Positions 9,071 through 17,813 of a stretch of DNA of 42,482 nt are shown piece after piece. The position numbers and the translations under genes were made by a program. Where the stretch lies: contig DCHP01000105.1 in the NCBI GenBank assembly GCA_002315675.1, positions 1-42,482 of the forward strand. The letters are read 5' to 3'. Each line of letters starts with the position of its first letter. The stretch's first letter is position 1. The DNA comes from Rikenellaceae bacterium UBA1749. Lineage in GTDB: Bacteria; Bacteroidota; Bacteroidia; Bacteroidales; Rikenellaceae. The notes under the pieces are model-generated. The model ran no database searches, had not been told where the DNA came from, and worked only from the letters and a program-made list of their open reading frames with translations.

Positions 9071-10279
9071 TCAATATTGAGGCGTTGGGTTGATCTTGTC
9101 GTAACGGATGTTGTATCCGAATGTCATGAATGGGTTGAAATCCTGTCCGATGCGTGACTTTAAGATATCAGTAATACGTTTTTTTGTTTTCTTGTTGATT
9201 GTTCTCATATTGTTGACAACTGCAATGGCCCTTGGTATTTTCTCCGCAGGTATCAATGTCGCACTTGGACTGATAACAAGACTTACAGGCATGAATATGC
9301 CATTCCCGATATCCCTGGCTTCGCATCTTATAGCTTCGGGACCATAATTTATCTGGATTTTAAGTATTCCCCAGTCATCTTCTATTATATGTGCTTTGGC
9401 AGTAAGTCTTCCTTCGCTTTTCCATTCAAGTACATCGACAAGCTTATCTCCATACTCATATGTGCCTACAAGCTCGAACGTCTCATGTTTGGTGAACCTT
9501 CTTCGCCACGAGCCATGATATCCATATAGCAAATCGAATAAGTCAAAATGACTGAAAATCTCCTTGAAGTTCTCTTCTGTCTTTTTATCAAGTTCAATAT
9601 TGCTACTTATGATTCTGTTGTCTGTGTCGATGGTTTTCCCATTTATTACATGCCTGTTTAAGGTCGCTGTTATATTGACATCATCATTTTTCAAACATAG
9701 TCTTGCTGTTGGCCCGAATCCTGAAATCGTGGCCCATCCCTTTGCTATTGCCAGCATTGCAGACGGAATAATCTTTGCAATAGTTGGTGCTTCGTGGGAT
9801 GATAGGTTGTAGGTAACTTCGGCACCATAATTCTTAAGCTTTTTCTCGTTTTCATCAGCCCTTTTCCAGACCTGGGAAATAATGTATTCAGCTGCAGTCT
9901 TTCCTTTTGGTAAAATGTAGGCTGCGGAAATCATGATAGGCTGGGGTAGTAGAAAAACAGGGGCAATTTCTGTTGTATCTTTCTTCTTTTCTGGTAATAG
10001 CCGTATTTCCTGACTCTTGTATCCTATGAATGAGTATTCCAGACTAACGGAATCCTCATAATTGCCGCTTATTCGTATGTTGTATTTTCCCTGTTCATCA
10101 GTCAGTGCTGTGTTGCCAGTCTCCTTGATATATACCATCAGGTATCTCGCAGGAACATTGGTGGAGTCCTGTAGGAATACCTGCCCCTTTATGTTCCTGG
10201 ATCTTAAGGAATCCTGTGCATTAATTTTAGGAACAAGTAACGAAATAATAAGAATCAGTATATATCTTTTACAATTCAT
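9071..10279 (-). CDS. Exported protein with N-terminal carboxypeptidase-regulatory-like domain
   Basis: This is a 402-residue protein with a signal peptide (MNCKRYILILIISLLVPKINAQ). A carboxypeptidase-regulatory-like beta domain occupies about residues 28-100 (IKGQVFLQDSTNVPARYLMVYI, then GYKSQEIRL), the domain found at the N-terminus of many Bacteroidetes outer-membrane and surface proteins. The remaining 300 residues are mixed alpha/beta and I do not recognise them. No plug or TonB-box features are evident, so it is not a SusC transporter. It is probably periplasmic or surface-located, with function unknown. It is separated from the upstream thuA-like gene by a strong terminator. Confidence 0.75.
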   Translation of the reverse strand: MNCKRYILILIISLLVPKINAQDSLRSRNIKGQVFLQDSTNVPARYLMVYIKETGNTALTDEQGKYNIRISGNYEDSVSLEYSFIGYKSQEIRLLPEKKKDTTEIAPVFLLPQPIMISAAYILPKGKTAAEYIISQVWKRADENEKKLKNYGAEVTYNLSSHEAPTIAKIIPSAMLAIAKGWATISGFGPTARLCLKNDDVNITATLNRHVINGKTIDTDNRIISSNIELDKKTEENFKEIFSHFDLFDLLYGYHGSWRRRFTKHETFELVGTYEYGDKLVDVLEWKSEGRLTAKAHIIEDDWGILKIQINYGPEAIRCEARDIGNGIFMPVSLVISPSATLIPAEKIPRAIAVVNNMRTINKKTKKRITDILKSRIGQDFNPFMTFGYNIRYDKINPTPQY

Positions 10280-10304
10280 CTATTGGAAGCTGATGATGGA
10301 TAAC

Positions 10305-10333
10305 ATTGATGATGAGGTATTATTGATGATGAG
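10305..10333. repeat. Two direct copies of ATTGATGATGAG
   Basis: The 12-base sequence occurs at 10305-10316 and 10322-10333, a 17-base period, just upstream of the 10279 start. It may be a regulatory direct repeat or chance low-complexity sequence; no regulator is implied. Confidence 0.3.
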
Positions 10334-10358
10334 AACAGTGTAATCTGACTAAAACGGC

Positions 10359-10382
10359 GAGGGAGGCTTTGTCGCCTCCCTC
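10359..10382 (-). terminator. Intrinsic terminator after the ThuA-like gene
   Basis: A GC-rich perfect 9-bp stem (GAGGGAGGC / GCCTCCCTC) with a 6-base loop lies 9 bases past the stop at 10392. On the minus strand it is followed a few bases later by TTTT. It ends the three-gene operon 13525-10392. Confidence 0.8.
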
Positions 10383-10391
10383 CCTTATTTA

Positions 10392-11300
10392 TTATTTTGT
10401 TACGGCCTTGTATTCAGGTCTGTATGATACATTATTTTCATCAGGGAAGTCCTCAGGAACTTTTTGAGACACCCTGCCGGTTGCGCACCATTCAGCACCT
10501 CTAAGAAGTAGAACCTGGAATCCTGTACATTGCATCGCAGGGTTATCTTCAAGTGTTCCACCTGCGTGTCCAAGCATTATATGGAATATTCTTGCTTTGC
10601 CATAATCTACTGTGAAAATCAGAGGTTCTTCACGTCCAGATCCGCTAAGTTCCGTTGGCGCATATGCGGTATAAAGAAGATCTTTGATTTCACCCGGGCC
10701 TCTCATCAGGTCATATAGTTCATCCTTTGCATGTTTCCATTTACATGGAAGACCTTTCATAATAGGATTGGATTCATTTCTGCAGTTAAGAACATATTCA
10801 TGTTGCTGTCCATGGTGTCCGCCTGGTCCGGCTGTTGTGTCTTTTACAAGTCCACCGTCTTTCCAATATATGTATGGTCCGGCTGTCTCGTTTCTGCCTT
10901 CCCATCCACCAAGAGCTATTATCTTGTTGAATTCTTCCCATTTGCCGAATGCATTGTCTGCTGCGTGATATACAACAAGACCGCCACCATTGTTGATATA
11001 GTCAAGGAATCCCTGCTTCATGCTTTCATTCCAGTTGTCTCCATTATAATCAAGTACAACAAGTCTGTATTTGCTGAAATCAACATTGAAACTTTCCATG
11101 TCACCGCCGGCTGCAGGTGATTGGGCTATCTCTGCAGTGAAAAGACCAGAATTGTTAAGAGTCTGCTGCAAAGCAATACTGCTTACTGGCCAGTTGTGAT
11201 TGTTCTGTCCGGTAATTATGATTGTTGATATTGGCTCCTGTGCGCATGATGAAATCAGAACGCATGCCAATAATGTGATAATTGAGTTTAGTATTTTCAT
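10392..11300 (-). CDS. ThuA-like domain lipoprotein
   Basis: This is an about 302-residue lipoprotein. MKILNSIITLLACVLISSC gives a lipobox ending at Cys19. The mature part is a ThuA-like (trehalose-utilisation, glutamine-amidotransferase-like) domain: STIIITGQNNHNWPVSS, YRLVVLDYNGDNW, NGGGLVVYHAADNAFGKWEEF and ARIFHIMLGHAGG. ThuA-like domains occur in sugar-modifying proteins; here the substrate is unknown. I chose ATG 11300 because it opens the signal peptide and leaves a 10-base gap to the upstream stop, whereas the longer reading frame to 11339 would overlap it. It is the last gene of the operon with the zinc-ribbon and barrel proteins. Confidence 0.85.
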   Translation of the reverse strand: MKILNSIITLLACVLISSCAQEPISTIIITGQNNHNWPVSSIALQQTLNNSGLFTAEIAQSPAAGGDMESFNVDFSKYRLVVLDYNGDNWNESMKQGFLDYINNGGGLVVYHAADNAFGKWEEFNKIIALGGWEGRNETAGPYIYWKDGGLVKDTTAGPGGHHGQQHEYVLNCRNESNPIMKGLPCKWKHAKDELYDLMRGPGEIKDLLYTAYAPTELSGSGREEPLIFTVDYGKARIFHIMLGHAGGTLEDNPAMQCTGFQVLLLRGAEWCATGRVSQKVPEDFPDENNVSYRPEYKAVTK

Positions 11301-11310
11301 GTTTGTCAAA

Positions 11311-12867
11311 TTATTTTGTTTCGCTGACATATTTTGCAAGTGGAATATTAAGAACTGCTGCAGGTAAAGTTACATATTTTACGACGATTGAAATCATACT
11401 TGAACATAAAGTTCTAGTTTTTATATACTCTTCGTCGTACTGCTCCCCGTTTCTGATTCTTTCCAGTTCATTTTCATATGATGCCAGTCGCGTGGCATAG
11501 GACTTGTAGATGGACAGGTGTTCCTGTACAGTTTTTCTCCATTTAATTGCCTGCTGCATATTCCACGCCTGAATAATAGTGTTTTCAGCTTTCCTTGCTT
11601 CAGCCCAGGATGAAGGTGTCTGCTCGTTACCCATAGTGCTGTTGCTATTGTATTTGCTCATAAGATTGTCCAGTGCACTTTCGAGTTCTATTACATTCTG
11701 AGCCTCTTCAGATGACTGCCATGATGATGAAATCTCTTCTACCAGCACCTTCAGATCCTGCTCAAGGGTAGTGTGGGAAGATGATTCAATGTCATTACTC
11801 AATTGCCTCAATGAGTCAGCAATTGCTTTGTATTTATCTTCCTTCAATTCTATGTTGGTTGCAATAGTTAATTTGTTCGGATATTTTTCTTTTATGTAGT
11901 CTACAGCTATCGATTCATCAGTCCTTGACATTTTGACAATCTTTTCAGCGTCTTTTTCATCTATACCCCATTTATTTGAAAGATAAGGACATAGTGCAGC
12001 GTAGATATGCTCTTCTGTTACATTTCCTATGTCTATTCCTGCTGCTTTCACTGCGCTATCCTTGTCTTCCTGGGATATTTTAAGCTTTGGAATAACATTC
12101 TCTTTCTCTTTTTTTGGAGCGTTTTGCAGTTCGATTATGGAATTTGAATACTTAACGGTCATAATAGACAATGCTGCTTCTACATTCTGCTGCTGAAGTT
12201 TCCAGGCAGCAGAACTATCCGGTGTTACCATCCATTTTGCGGAAGGTAGTTGAACAATGTTGCTGATAGCGTCCTGAAAATTGGAAAAATCAAGAGTCGA
12301 TGATGGAGTAGGATTATCATAGATGTTAAGCTGCATTTTCCAGTCTGCAGGGCCTGCAGGGGTCAAATCCTGAATGTATTTCTTGTAATCCTTTGACTGG
12401 GCACCTGTTGCCTCTTTCCCGCCGGCACCTGGCTTCTTTGCGCCACATTCAGTACAGAAATTACCTGTATTATGCTTTCCGCAATCGGGACATGTCCACT
12501 CTTCAGGTTTCTTTTCTCCGCAATTTGTACAGAATTTTCCCTCATTACCTTCATTTCCGCACTTAGGACATTTCCATGGTGTCACCGGTTCAGGTCTCTT
12601 TGTGCCGCATTCCTTGCAGAATTTACCACTGTTGTCCTTTGTACCGCAGCTTGGGCAATCCCATTTTTCTATCGATACTTTTGCGGTTGTATCAAGGGAT
12701 GTCGTCTTCTGTTCAGGCGTATCCTTGCCAGATACTTTGTTTATCAACTTTACAAGTTCCTTATCGGCAACATCGAAAGCCTGTTTCTTCAATGAATTGA
12801 TGATTTCCTGGGAGTAGGCACTCTCGGATATTATCATCACTAATGTAAGGAATAAAAATCTTCTCAT
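11311..12867 (-). CDS. Exported protein with three tandem zinc ribbons
   Basis: This is a 518-residue protein. A signal peptide (MRRFLFLTLVMIISESAYSQ) is followed by three zinc-ribbon modules, each with two CxxC pairs: CPSC...CKEC (71-88), CPKC...CTNC (100-117) and CPDC...CTEC (126-142). The rest (about 160-500) is mostly charged helical, coiled-coil-like sequence with a hydrophobic stretch near the C-terminus (CSSMISIVVKYVTLPAAVLNIPLAKY). Zinc ribbons are usually cytoplasmic, so four-Cys modules behind a signal peptide are unusual. No enzyme motif is seen. It starts 4 bases after the outer-membrane barrel gene, so the two are probably co-translated and may act together in the envelope. Confidence 0.75.
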   Translation of the reverse strand: MRRFLFLTLVMIISESAYSQEIINSLKKQAFDVADKELVKLINKVSGKDTPEQKTTSLDTTAKVSIEKWDCPSCGTKDNSGKFCKECGTKRPEPVTPWKCPKCGNEGNEGKFCTNCGEKKPEEWTCPDCGKHNTGNFCTECGAKKPGAGGKEATGAQSKDYKKYIQDLTPAGPADWKMQLNIYDNPTPSSTLDFSNFQDAISNIVQLPSAKWMVTPDSSAAWKLQQQNVEAALSIMTVKYSNSIIELQNAPKKEKENVIPKLKISQEDKDSAVKAAGIDIGNVTEEHIYAALCPYLSNKWGIDEKDAEKIVKMSRTDESIAVDYIKEKYPNKLTIATNIELKEDKYKAIADSLRQLSNDIESSSHTTLEQDLKVLVEEISSSWQSSEEAQNVIELESALDNLMSKYNSNSTMGNEQTPSSWAEARKAENTIIQAWNMQQAIKWRKTVQEHLSIYKSYATRLASYENELERIRNGEQYDEEYIKTRTLCSSMISIVVKYVTLPAAVLNIPLAKYVSETK

Positions 12868-12871
12868 GAAT

Positions 12872-13525
12872 CTAGAATGTAAACTCTAAGCCAACAGAGA
12901 ATTCTGGTTTGCTTTCAGCTAATGAATTGCCCCATAGATATACACCAAGGCGCTTGTGATTGTAATACAATCCTAGAAACGGCTTGACATCTTCATTGAA
13001 ATGCAGTGAATGTTTAATTCCGGTCATAGGACCAAGAATGTCTCCATTTTTCAGTTCAAAATTGTAACCAAGGCACCATTGCTGATTATAATAATCCGTC
13101 AAATCGTCGAAGCATCCAATTTCTGTATTTGTCAGCCAGAACAATTTCTCATTGTTCGTAAGACTACCCTGTAACAGAACTGTATTGAGAAGTCCTCCAA
13201 ACTTGAATTTGTCACTGCTGTTGAACCATGGCTGAATCATTGCGCCGATTGAAAACCACTTTGAAAAGGTGTAGCCTAATTTTGCTGTAAAAGCAGTCGA
13301 ATGGTAATCAACACCGGCTTGGAAATCGAAACCAAGGTCCAACCAGTTTGTTAGACCATATTGCCAGTATGTATACGCCCCCTGATTGTTCTCTCCGGGT
13401 TGAAATTGATACTCGAAATATCCATAGATTGTTCCCTTCCCAAGTGGAGTGGCGTAGAAAGGTATTTGAGAGAATGCAGTAGAGGTGATAATTGTAAATA
13501 GAAGCAGTAAAAGTGTTTTTTTCAT
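12872..13525 (-). CDS. Predicted outer-membrane beta-barrel protein
   Basis: This is a 217-residue protein with signal peptide MKKTLLLLLFTIITSTAFSQ. Alternating aromatic/hydrophobic strands follow (TIYGYFEYQF, LDLGFDFQAGV, FTAKLGYTF, LGVYLWGN) and the terminal residue is Phe (FSVGLEFTF), the usual C-terminal signature for insertion by the BAM machinery. About eight to ten strands can be imagined, but the count is uncertain. It heads an operon with the zinc-ribbon and ThuA-like genes, behind a -7 box at 13586-13593. The function is unknown; a passive barrel or assembly partner is possible. Confidence 0.75.
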   Translation of the reverse strand: MKKTLLLLLFTIITSTAFSQIPFYATPLGKGTIYGYFEYQFQPGENNQGAYTYWQYGLTNWLDLGFDFQAGVDYHSTAFTAKLGYTFSKWFSIGAMIQPWFNSSDKFKFGGLLNTVLLQGSLTNNEKLFWLTNTEIGCFDDLTDYYNQQWCLGYNFELKNGDILGPMTGIKHSLHFNEDVKPFLGLYYNHKRLGVYLWGNSLAESKPEFSVGLEFTF

Positions 13526-13585
13526 TTTCTTGTAAAAAAAATAATTGTAGAATATTGATATCTGAATAAACTATGTTTTGTCCGG

Positions 13586-13593
13586 CAAAGGTA
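13586..13593 (-). promoter_or_regulatory. -7 box for the barrel/zinc-ribbon/ThuA operon
   Basis: On the minus strand this reads TACCTTTG, a perfect TAnnTTTG match. It is about 60 bases upstream of the start at 13525. Confidence 0.65.
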
Positions 13594-13649
13594 ATTATTA
13601 TTTTTTTCGTAACTTAGAGATGTTTAATGATTTATTGATAATATTTCCA

Positions 13650-15431
13650 ATGAAATCCAAATTGTTGATACTCAGTCTTATGATTGTGACATCAGTGACA
13701 TTGTCTGCACAGTCATTACTCCCTAAGCCTACTTCTGTTATAATGTCAGATGGACATTACAATTTTGATGGTCCTATATCCATTTCGTCGCCGGACATCT
13801 TCCAGTCTGATGTCAATATTTTTTCTGAATATGTTGAATGTGCATTTGCCACTGAGACTGTCAGAAAAAATAGTCATGCGGATATTTCATTGAAGGAAAA
13901 CAGTACGCTGCAATCAGATGAGGCGTATACTCTCAGGATTGATAAAAGAGGGATCAGGATTGAAGGAAGCCGTCCAGGTGTATTCTATGGCATCAGGACC
14001 CTGCAACAACTGATGGATCAATACGGCCTCTCACTTCCATATGTTGAAATTTCAGATGCTCCCCGTTTTGGGTGGAGAGGGCTTATGCTTGACTGCGGAA
14101 GATATTATTTCCCGGTGGAATTCATCAAGCAGTATATTGACAGGATGTCCTACTACAAACTCAATGTCTTTCACTGGCATCTTTCTGAGGATGGTGGATG
14201 GCGAATTGAGATTAAAAGTCATCCGGAACTGGTTGCAACATCAGCATGGAGACGCTCTACACAGATTGATAGAGCAGGGACACAGAATAATGTTCCCCAT
14301 GGCGGTTATTATACACAGAAACAGATAAGGGAGATAGTGCAATATGCGAAGGAGAGAAATGTAACAATTGTTCCAGAAGTTGACCTGCCAGGTCATACAG
14401 TGTCAATACTTGCTGCTCATCCCGAACTTAATTGTACCGGAAAACAGGTTTTTCCTGAAATCCACTGGAGAATATGGGATGATGTCCTTTGTGTAGGTAA
14501 TGAAGGGACGATGAATCTGATCAAGGATATTCTTTCTGAACTTATTGATATATTCGATGGTGAATATATCAATATCGGAGGCGATGAGGCTCCTCATAAG
14601 CATTGGGAGAATTGTCCAAAGTGCAAATCCTTGATGGAGAAGGAGGGAATAGAGACCACGAGGGGGCTTCAGAGCTGGCTGACTGCACAAATGGACGAAT
14701 TTGTCAGATCAAAGGGCAGGAAGATAATAGGATGGGATGAAATACTGGAAGGCGGCAAGCTTGGTAAGGATGCTGCTGTAATGAGCTGGAGAAATTCTCA
14801 AAGCGGACTTGATGCTACAAGACTCGGCAACAAGGTAGTAATGTCTCCGACAAGTTATATGTATATTGACTATTACCAAAGTAAGGACTGTCAGTACGAA
14901 CCTTTCGCTATAGGTGGATATCTTCCTCTGGATGTAGTCTATGGCTACGAACCAATAACGAGTGAGTTTAGTGGTGACCAGGAGAAACTCGTAATGGGCA
15001 TTCAGGCGAACCTGTGGTGTGAATATGTCCACTCACCGGATCACGCATGGTATATGACATTTCCACGCGCCCTGGCGTGTGCTGAAATAGGGTGGTCGGT
15101 GGATAGGAGTAAAAACTATCAGGATTTCAGAGACAGGCTTAATGATATTCTTTATTCTATGGACAGGGATCAGATTCCTTTCCGTATACCGGAACCTGTA
15201 GGACTTGACAATCCTGTTGTTGAAAACGGCACGGCCCATTTCGATCTTAAGATACCTGTACGTGGCTCTCAGATATACTATACGACAGATGGGAGTGATC
15301 CTCAGTATAACGGAAGGCTATACGATGGCCCATTTGCCTTGCCATTGAGTGTAGGCGGGATTAATCTTAGGTGTACAGTGAAATTGCCTTCTGGAAGATA
15401 TAGTGCGCCATACTCTTCACAAAAGAAATAA
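13650..15431 (+). CDS. Exported beta-N-acetylhexosaminidase, GH20
   Basis: This is an about 593-residue enzyme that releases terminal beta-linked GlcNAc/GalNAc from glycans. A signal peptide (MKSKLLILSLMIVTSVTLSA) precedes an N-terminal GH20b-like domain, then the catalytic barrel with FHWHLSEDGGWRIEI and the catalytic Asp-Glu pair in NIGGDEAPHKHW. A C-terminal chitobiase-type domain (IYYTTDGSDPQYNGRLYDGPF) ends the protein. I chose ATG 13650 because it opens the signal peptide; the frame extends upstream to a TTG at 13578. It converges on the GH89 gene across a shared terminator, and the pair suggests host mucin or glycosaminoglycan-type GlcNAc use. Confidence 0.95.
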   Translation: MKSKLLILSLMIVTSVTLSAQSLLPKPTSVIMSDGHYNFDGPISISSPDIFQSDVNIFSEYVECAFATETVRKNSHADISLKENSTLQSDEAYTLRIDKRGIRIEGSRPGVFYGIRTLQQLMDQYGLSLPYVEISDAPRFGWRGLMLDCGRYYFPVEFIKQYIDRMSYYKLNVFHWHLSEDGGWRIEIKSHPELVATSAWRRSTQIDRAGTQNNVPHGGYYTQKQIREIVQYAKERNVTIVPEVDLPGHTVSILAAHPELNCTGKQVFPEIHWRIWDDVLCVGNEGTMNLIKDILSELIDIFDGEYINIGGDEAPHKHWENCPKCKSLMEKEGIETTRGLQSWLTAQMDEFVRSKGRKIIGWDEILEGGKLGKDAAVMSWRNSQSGLDATRLGNKVVMSPTSYMYIDYYQSKDCQYEPFAIGGYLPLDVVYGYEPITSEFSGDQEKLVMGIQANLWCEYVHSPDHAWYMTFPRALACAEIGWSVDRSKNYQDFRDRLNDILYSMDRDQIPFRIPEPVGLDNPVVENGTAHFDLKIPVRGSQIYYTTDGSDPQYNGRLYDGPFALPLSVGGINLRCTVKLPSGRYSAPYSSQKK

Positions 15432-15483
15432 TGGCAAAAGGAGTAAAGGCAGTAGGGAAATCGCTGTTGATATACTACCATAT

Positions 15484-15525
15484 AAAAAAAAACCTGCGCT
15501 TTGTTGGAGCGCAGGGCGTATCTTT
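15484..15525. terminator. Bidirectional terminator between GH20 and GH89
   Basis: An 8-bp stem (CCTGCGCT / AGCGCAGG, 15493-15515) has a 7-base loop. It is flanked by nine A on the left and by TCTTTTTC on the right, so it reads as a rho-independent terminator in both directions. Confidence 0.85.
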
Positions 15526-15536
15526 TTCAAAGCTAT

Positions 15537-17813
15537 CTATTTTTCCAGATATTCTTCGCCAAGGTTTTCATATGTTTTGCCGTCAACGATATTATCAGCT
15601 TTATAGTCTGAATAATACTCCTCTGCAATTTTCTTGTATTTGTTGAACATGGTAACAACCGTGCTGTAGTCGTCTCCCTGAACAATCGGAATATCTGTAG
15701 TCTTGTTGCCTGAGAAAGCGAAATTCAGTTCCCAGTCTCCCAGATTGCTGTAGAATTCATTTGCTCTGAAGGCTTCCCTTCCATACACTTGAGGAAGACC
15801 TTCTTCTATGTATTCTGTGCCATTGTCAAGATGCTCTTGAAGCATTGCATAGAACTTTTCCCATCTAGGTAAATAGAACAATCCTACAAGACCGGCCCAT
15901 TCTCTCCATGAGTAGTCAAAAATCATAGGATCACCATCTGCTCCCCATATTGTGACAAGTGATGATGCATCTTTTTCAAGCAGGTTCTTTTCATCTTCAT
16001 TCTCTCCCCAGCTTCTTGACATAGATACCCATCTATAGAAATTCAGTTCAGAACGTGTATGAAGAAGTGTCTCAACATCCTTTAACATTTCAATGAACCT
16101 TCCACTATGAAGGGCAAAGGCTTCCTTGTCCTTAGCCATGAATGCTTCAGCAGCTTTCTTGTGTATTGCCTGACCGAGGTTTGACATGATTTGACGTTGT
16201 ACATCTATCAAATCAAATCTATATGGTGCAGATAATTTCATGTCGGCTGAATCTGCAAGCAGTAATTGCTCTGCATCGAGTAGCAATATCGGGTTATAAG
16301 GAATGCCAAGACCTGCATTTGGCCCTGATTTCTTCACATTCACTGCTGGACGTGCTGCTATTATGGAACTTCTTTCAGTTCCGTTTGTGCCTGGACGATA
16401 AGGTCCTTCAAGAAGCAATTCCCATGCCTTGTTTGCGTTGTCGGATTCCTTTCCGTATCTTCTCCGGGCATACTTGTATAACCATTTGTTAATGTCGATA
16501 CTTTCTTTATGAAGAGGCATTTCAAATGCAAGGTCATAGTATACCGGATTCTGTTCAATAGACTCAGGGAAAAGACCAGAACCGCATATGTTAGGGTTCA
16601 TCTTAAGTGCATTCATGTATTGGTTGGATGCAAGAAGTCTAAGGTCACCGTGAAGTGTAATTCTGCCTCCGAAATTATGAAGGTTGCCGGCTACAATAGG
16701 ATAGCCCCAGCCTGCATTTTCCTTTGCACAATGGCTGCCATTGAGGTCAAGGATTACCAGTCTCTCCTTAGGAACAGCTTTGACAATAGGTTCGCGCATG
16801 CTCCATGCCTGCATTATCCATTTTGATGATGGGTCAAATGATTTGAACAAACTATCAATGGCGTGTCCGACAGCGGAAAGGTATTCTTTTGTATCAACCG
16901 GTGGAGCACTCTCATGGAATGGGTCTGCAGCAAACATGCTGTTTGTTCCGAATAATTTCTGTTCTTCTTCCAGGAATGTTCTGCCGAATTGTGCAAACAA
17001 TGGATCTGTAGGGTCCAGTTGACCGGCACCGGTAAATCCGCACCATTTTGGCTGAAGGAGAATGTTTGCATCTGGGTATTTATCCTTCAGTTCCCTTGGT
17101 ACATATCCTGAGAATCCCTGCTGGATAGGTGTCATTCCAAGTTCACGTTGACGGTCAAGAATCTGTTTCCCAAGTGTGATATGCTTGTCTATCCATGACT
17201 TTGGAAGTGGCCCACCATAACTTTGAAGATTCTGCATCCATTGCCATGCAGAATGGCCAGGGCCTGCCAGGAATGATCTTGCTTCCTCGTCAGTGAAGTT
17301 GTATTTAAGAAGGGTATTGTACCAAACAGCATCCAATCCAATCATGGAAAGTGGCATGTTGATGGAATTCATAGCCATATAGTCTATTTCCTTCTGCCAT
17401 CTTTCCCAGTCCCACCATGTACAGGTATAACTTAGGGTACAATAGTTAAAGTAGACACGATATTTACCGTTTATTGTATTCTGTTGTTTTTCAGGCATTG
17501 GAAGATCCTTAGGAAGGTTCAACTGGTTTCCAAACCATGAAACATGAGCATTACAAGTGTACTTCAGGTACTGGTTGTATGCGGTAGCCAATGCTATCGT
17601 ACTACTGCCTCTAAGGACAACCTTCCCATTCTCAGAGTCAATTTCGTAAGTATCCAAACTATCAACCTGAGGTATCAGTTCAAGCTTGTACTGACTGGAG
17701 TAACCTGGTGTTACCCGCTCTATCAGATCATATGCTGCCTTTATCTTTGGGTCGGTACATGATATCATCACTGCGGTGATGATGGTTAGAATAAATAATT
17801 CTTTAATTTTCAT
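15537..17813 (-). CDS. Alpha-N-acetylglucosaminidase lipoprotein, GH89
   Basis: This is an about 758-residue lipoprotein (MKIKELFILTIITAVMISC) homologous to human NAGLU, which cleaves terminal alpha-GlcNAc. An N-terminal alpha/beta domain is followed by the GH89 barrel: NYCTLSYTCTWWDWERWQKEIDYMAMNSINMPL, GMTPIQQGFSGYVP and the likely catalytic Glu in FAADPFHESAPP. A helical C-terminal domain follows. In gut bacteria GH89 enzymes attack alpha1,4-GlcNAc-capped gastric mucin or heparan-type glycans. I chose ATG 17813 because it opens the lipoprotein signal. It overlaps the upstream GH78 stop by 11 bases, so translation is coupled. Confidence 0.95.
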   Translation of the reverse strand: MKIKELFILTIITAVMISCTDPKIKAAYDLIERVTPGYSSQYKLELIPQVDSLDTYEIDSENGKVVLRGSSTIALATAYNQYLKYTCNAHVSWFGNQLNLPKDLPMPEKQQNTINGKYRVYFNYCTLSYTCTWWDWERWQKEIDYMAMNSINMPLSMIGLDAVWYNTLLKYNFTDEEARSFLAGPGHSAWQWMQNLQSYGGPLPKSWIDKHITLGKQILDRQRELGMTPIQQGFSGYVPRELKDKYPDANILLQPKWCGFTGAGQLDPTDPLFAQFGRTFLEEEQKLFGTNSMFAADPFHESAPPVDTKEYLSAVGHAIDSLFKSFDPSSKWIMQAWSMREPIVKAVPKERLVILDLNGSHCAKENAGWGYPIVAGNLHNFGGRITLHGDLRLLASNQYMNALKMNPNICGSGLFPESIEQNPVYYDLAFEMPLHKESIDINKWLYKYARRRYGKESDNANKAWELLLEGPYRPGTNGTERSSIIAARPAVNVKKSGPNAGLGIPYNPILLLDAEQLLLADSADMKLSAPYRFDLIDVQRQIMSNLGQAIHKKAAEAFMAKDKEAFALHSGRFIEMLKDVETLLHTRSELNFYRWVSMSRSWGENEDEKNLLEKDASSLVTIWGADGDPMIFDYSWREWAGLVGLFYLPRWEKFYAMLQEHLDNGTEYIEEGLPQVYGREAFRANEFYSNLGDWELNFAFSGNKTTDIPIVQGDDYSTVVTMFNKYKKIAEEYYSDYKADNIVDGKTYENLGEEYLEK

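Noticed and set aside
8855..9157. 100-codon plus-strand reading frame
   Set aside because: It overlaps the 3' end of the minus-strand gene at 9071, has no family features, and its start lies within a hairpin.
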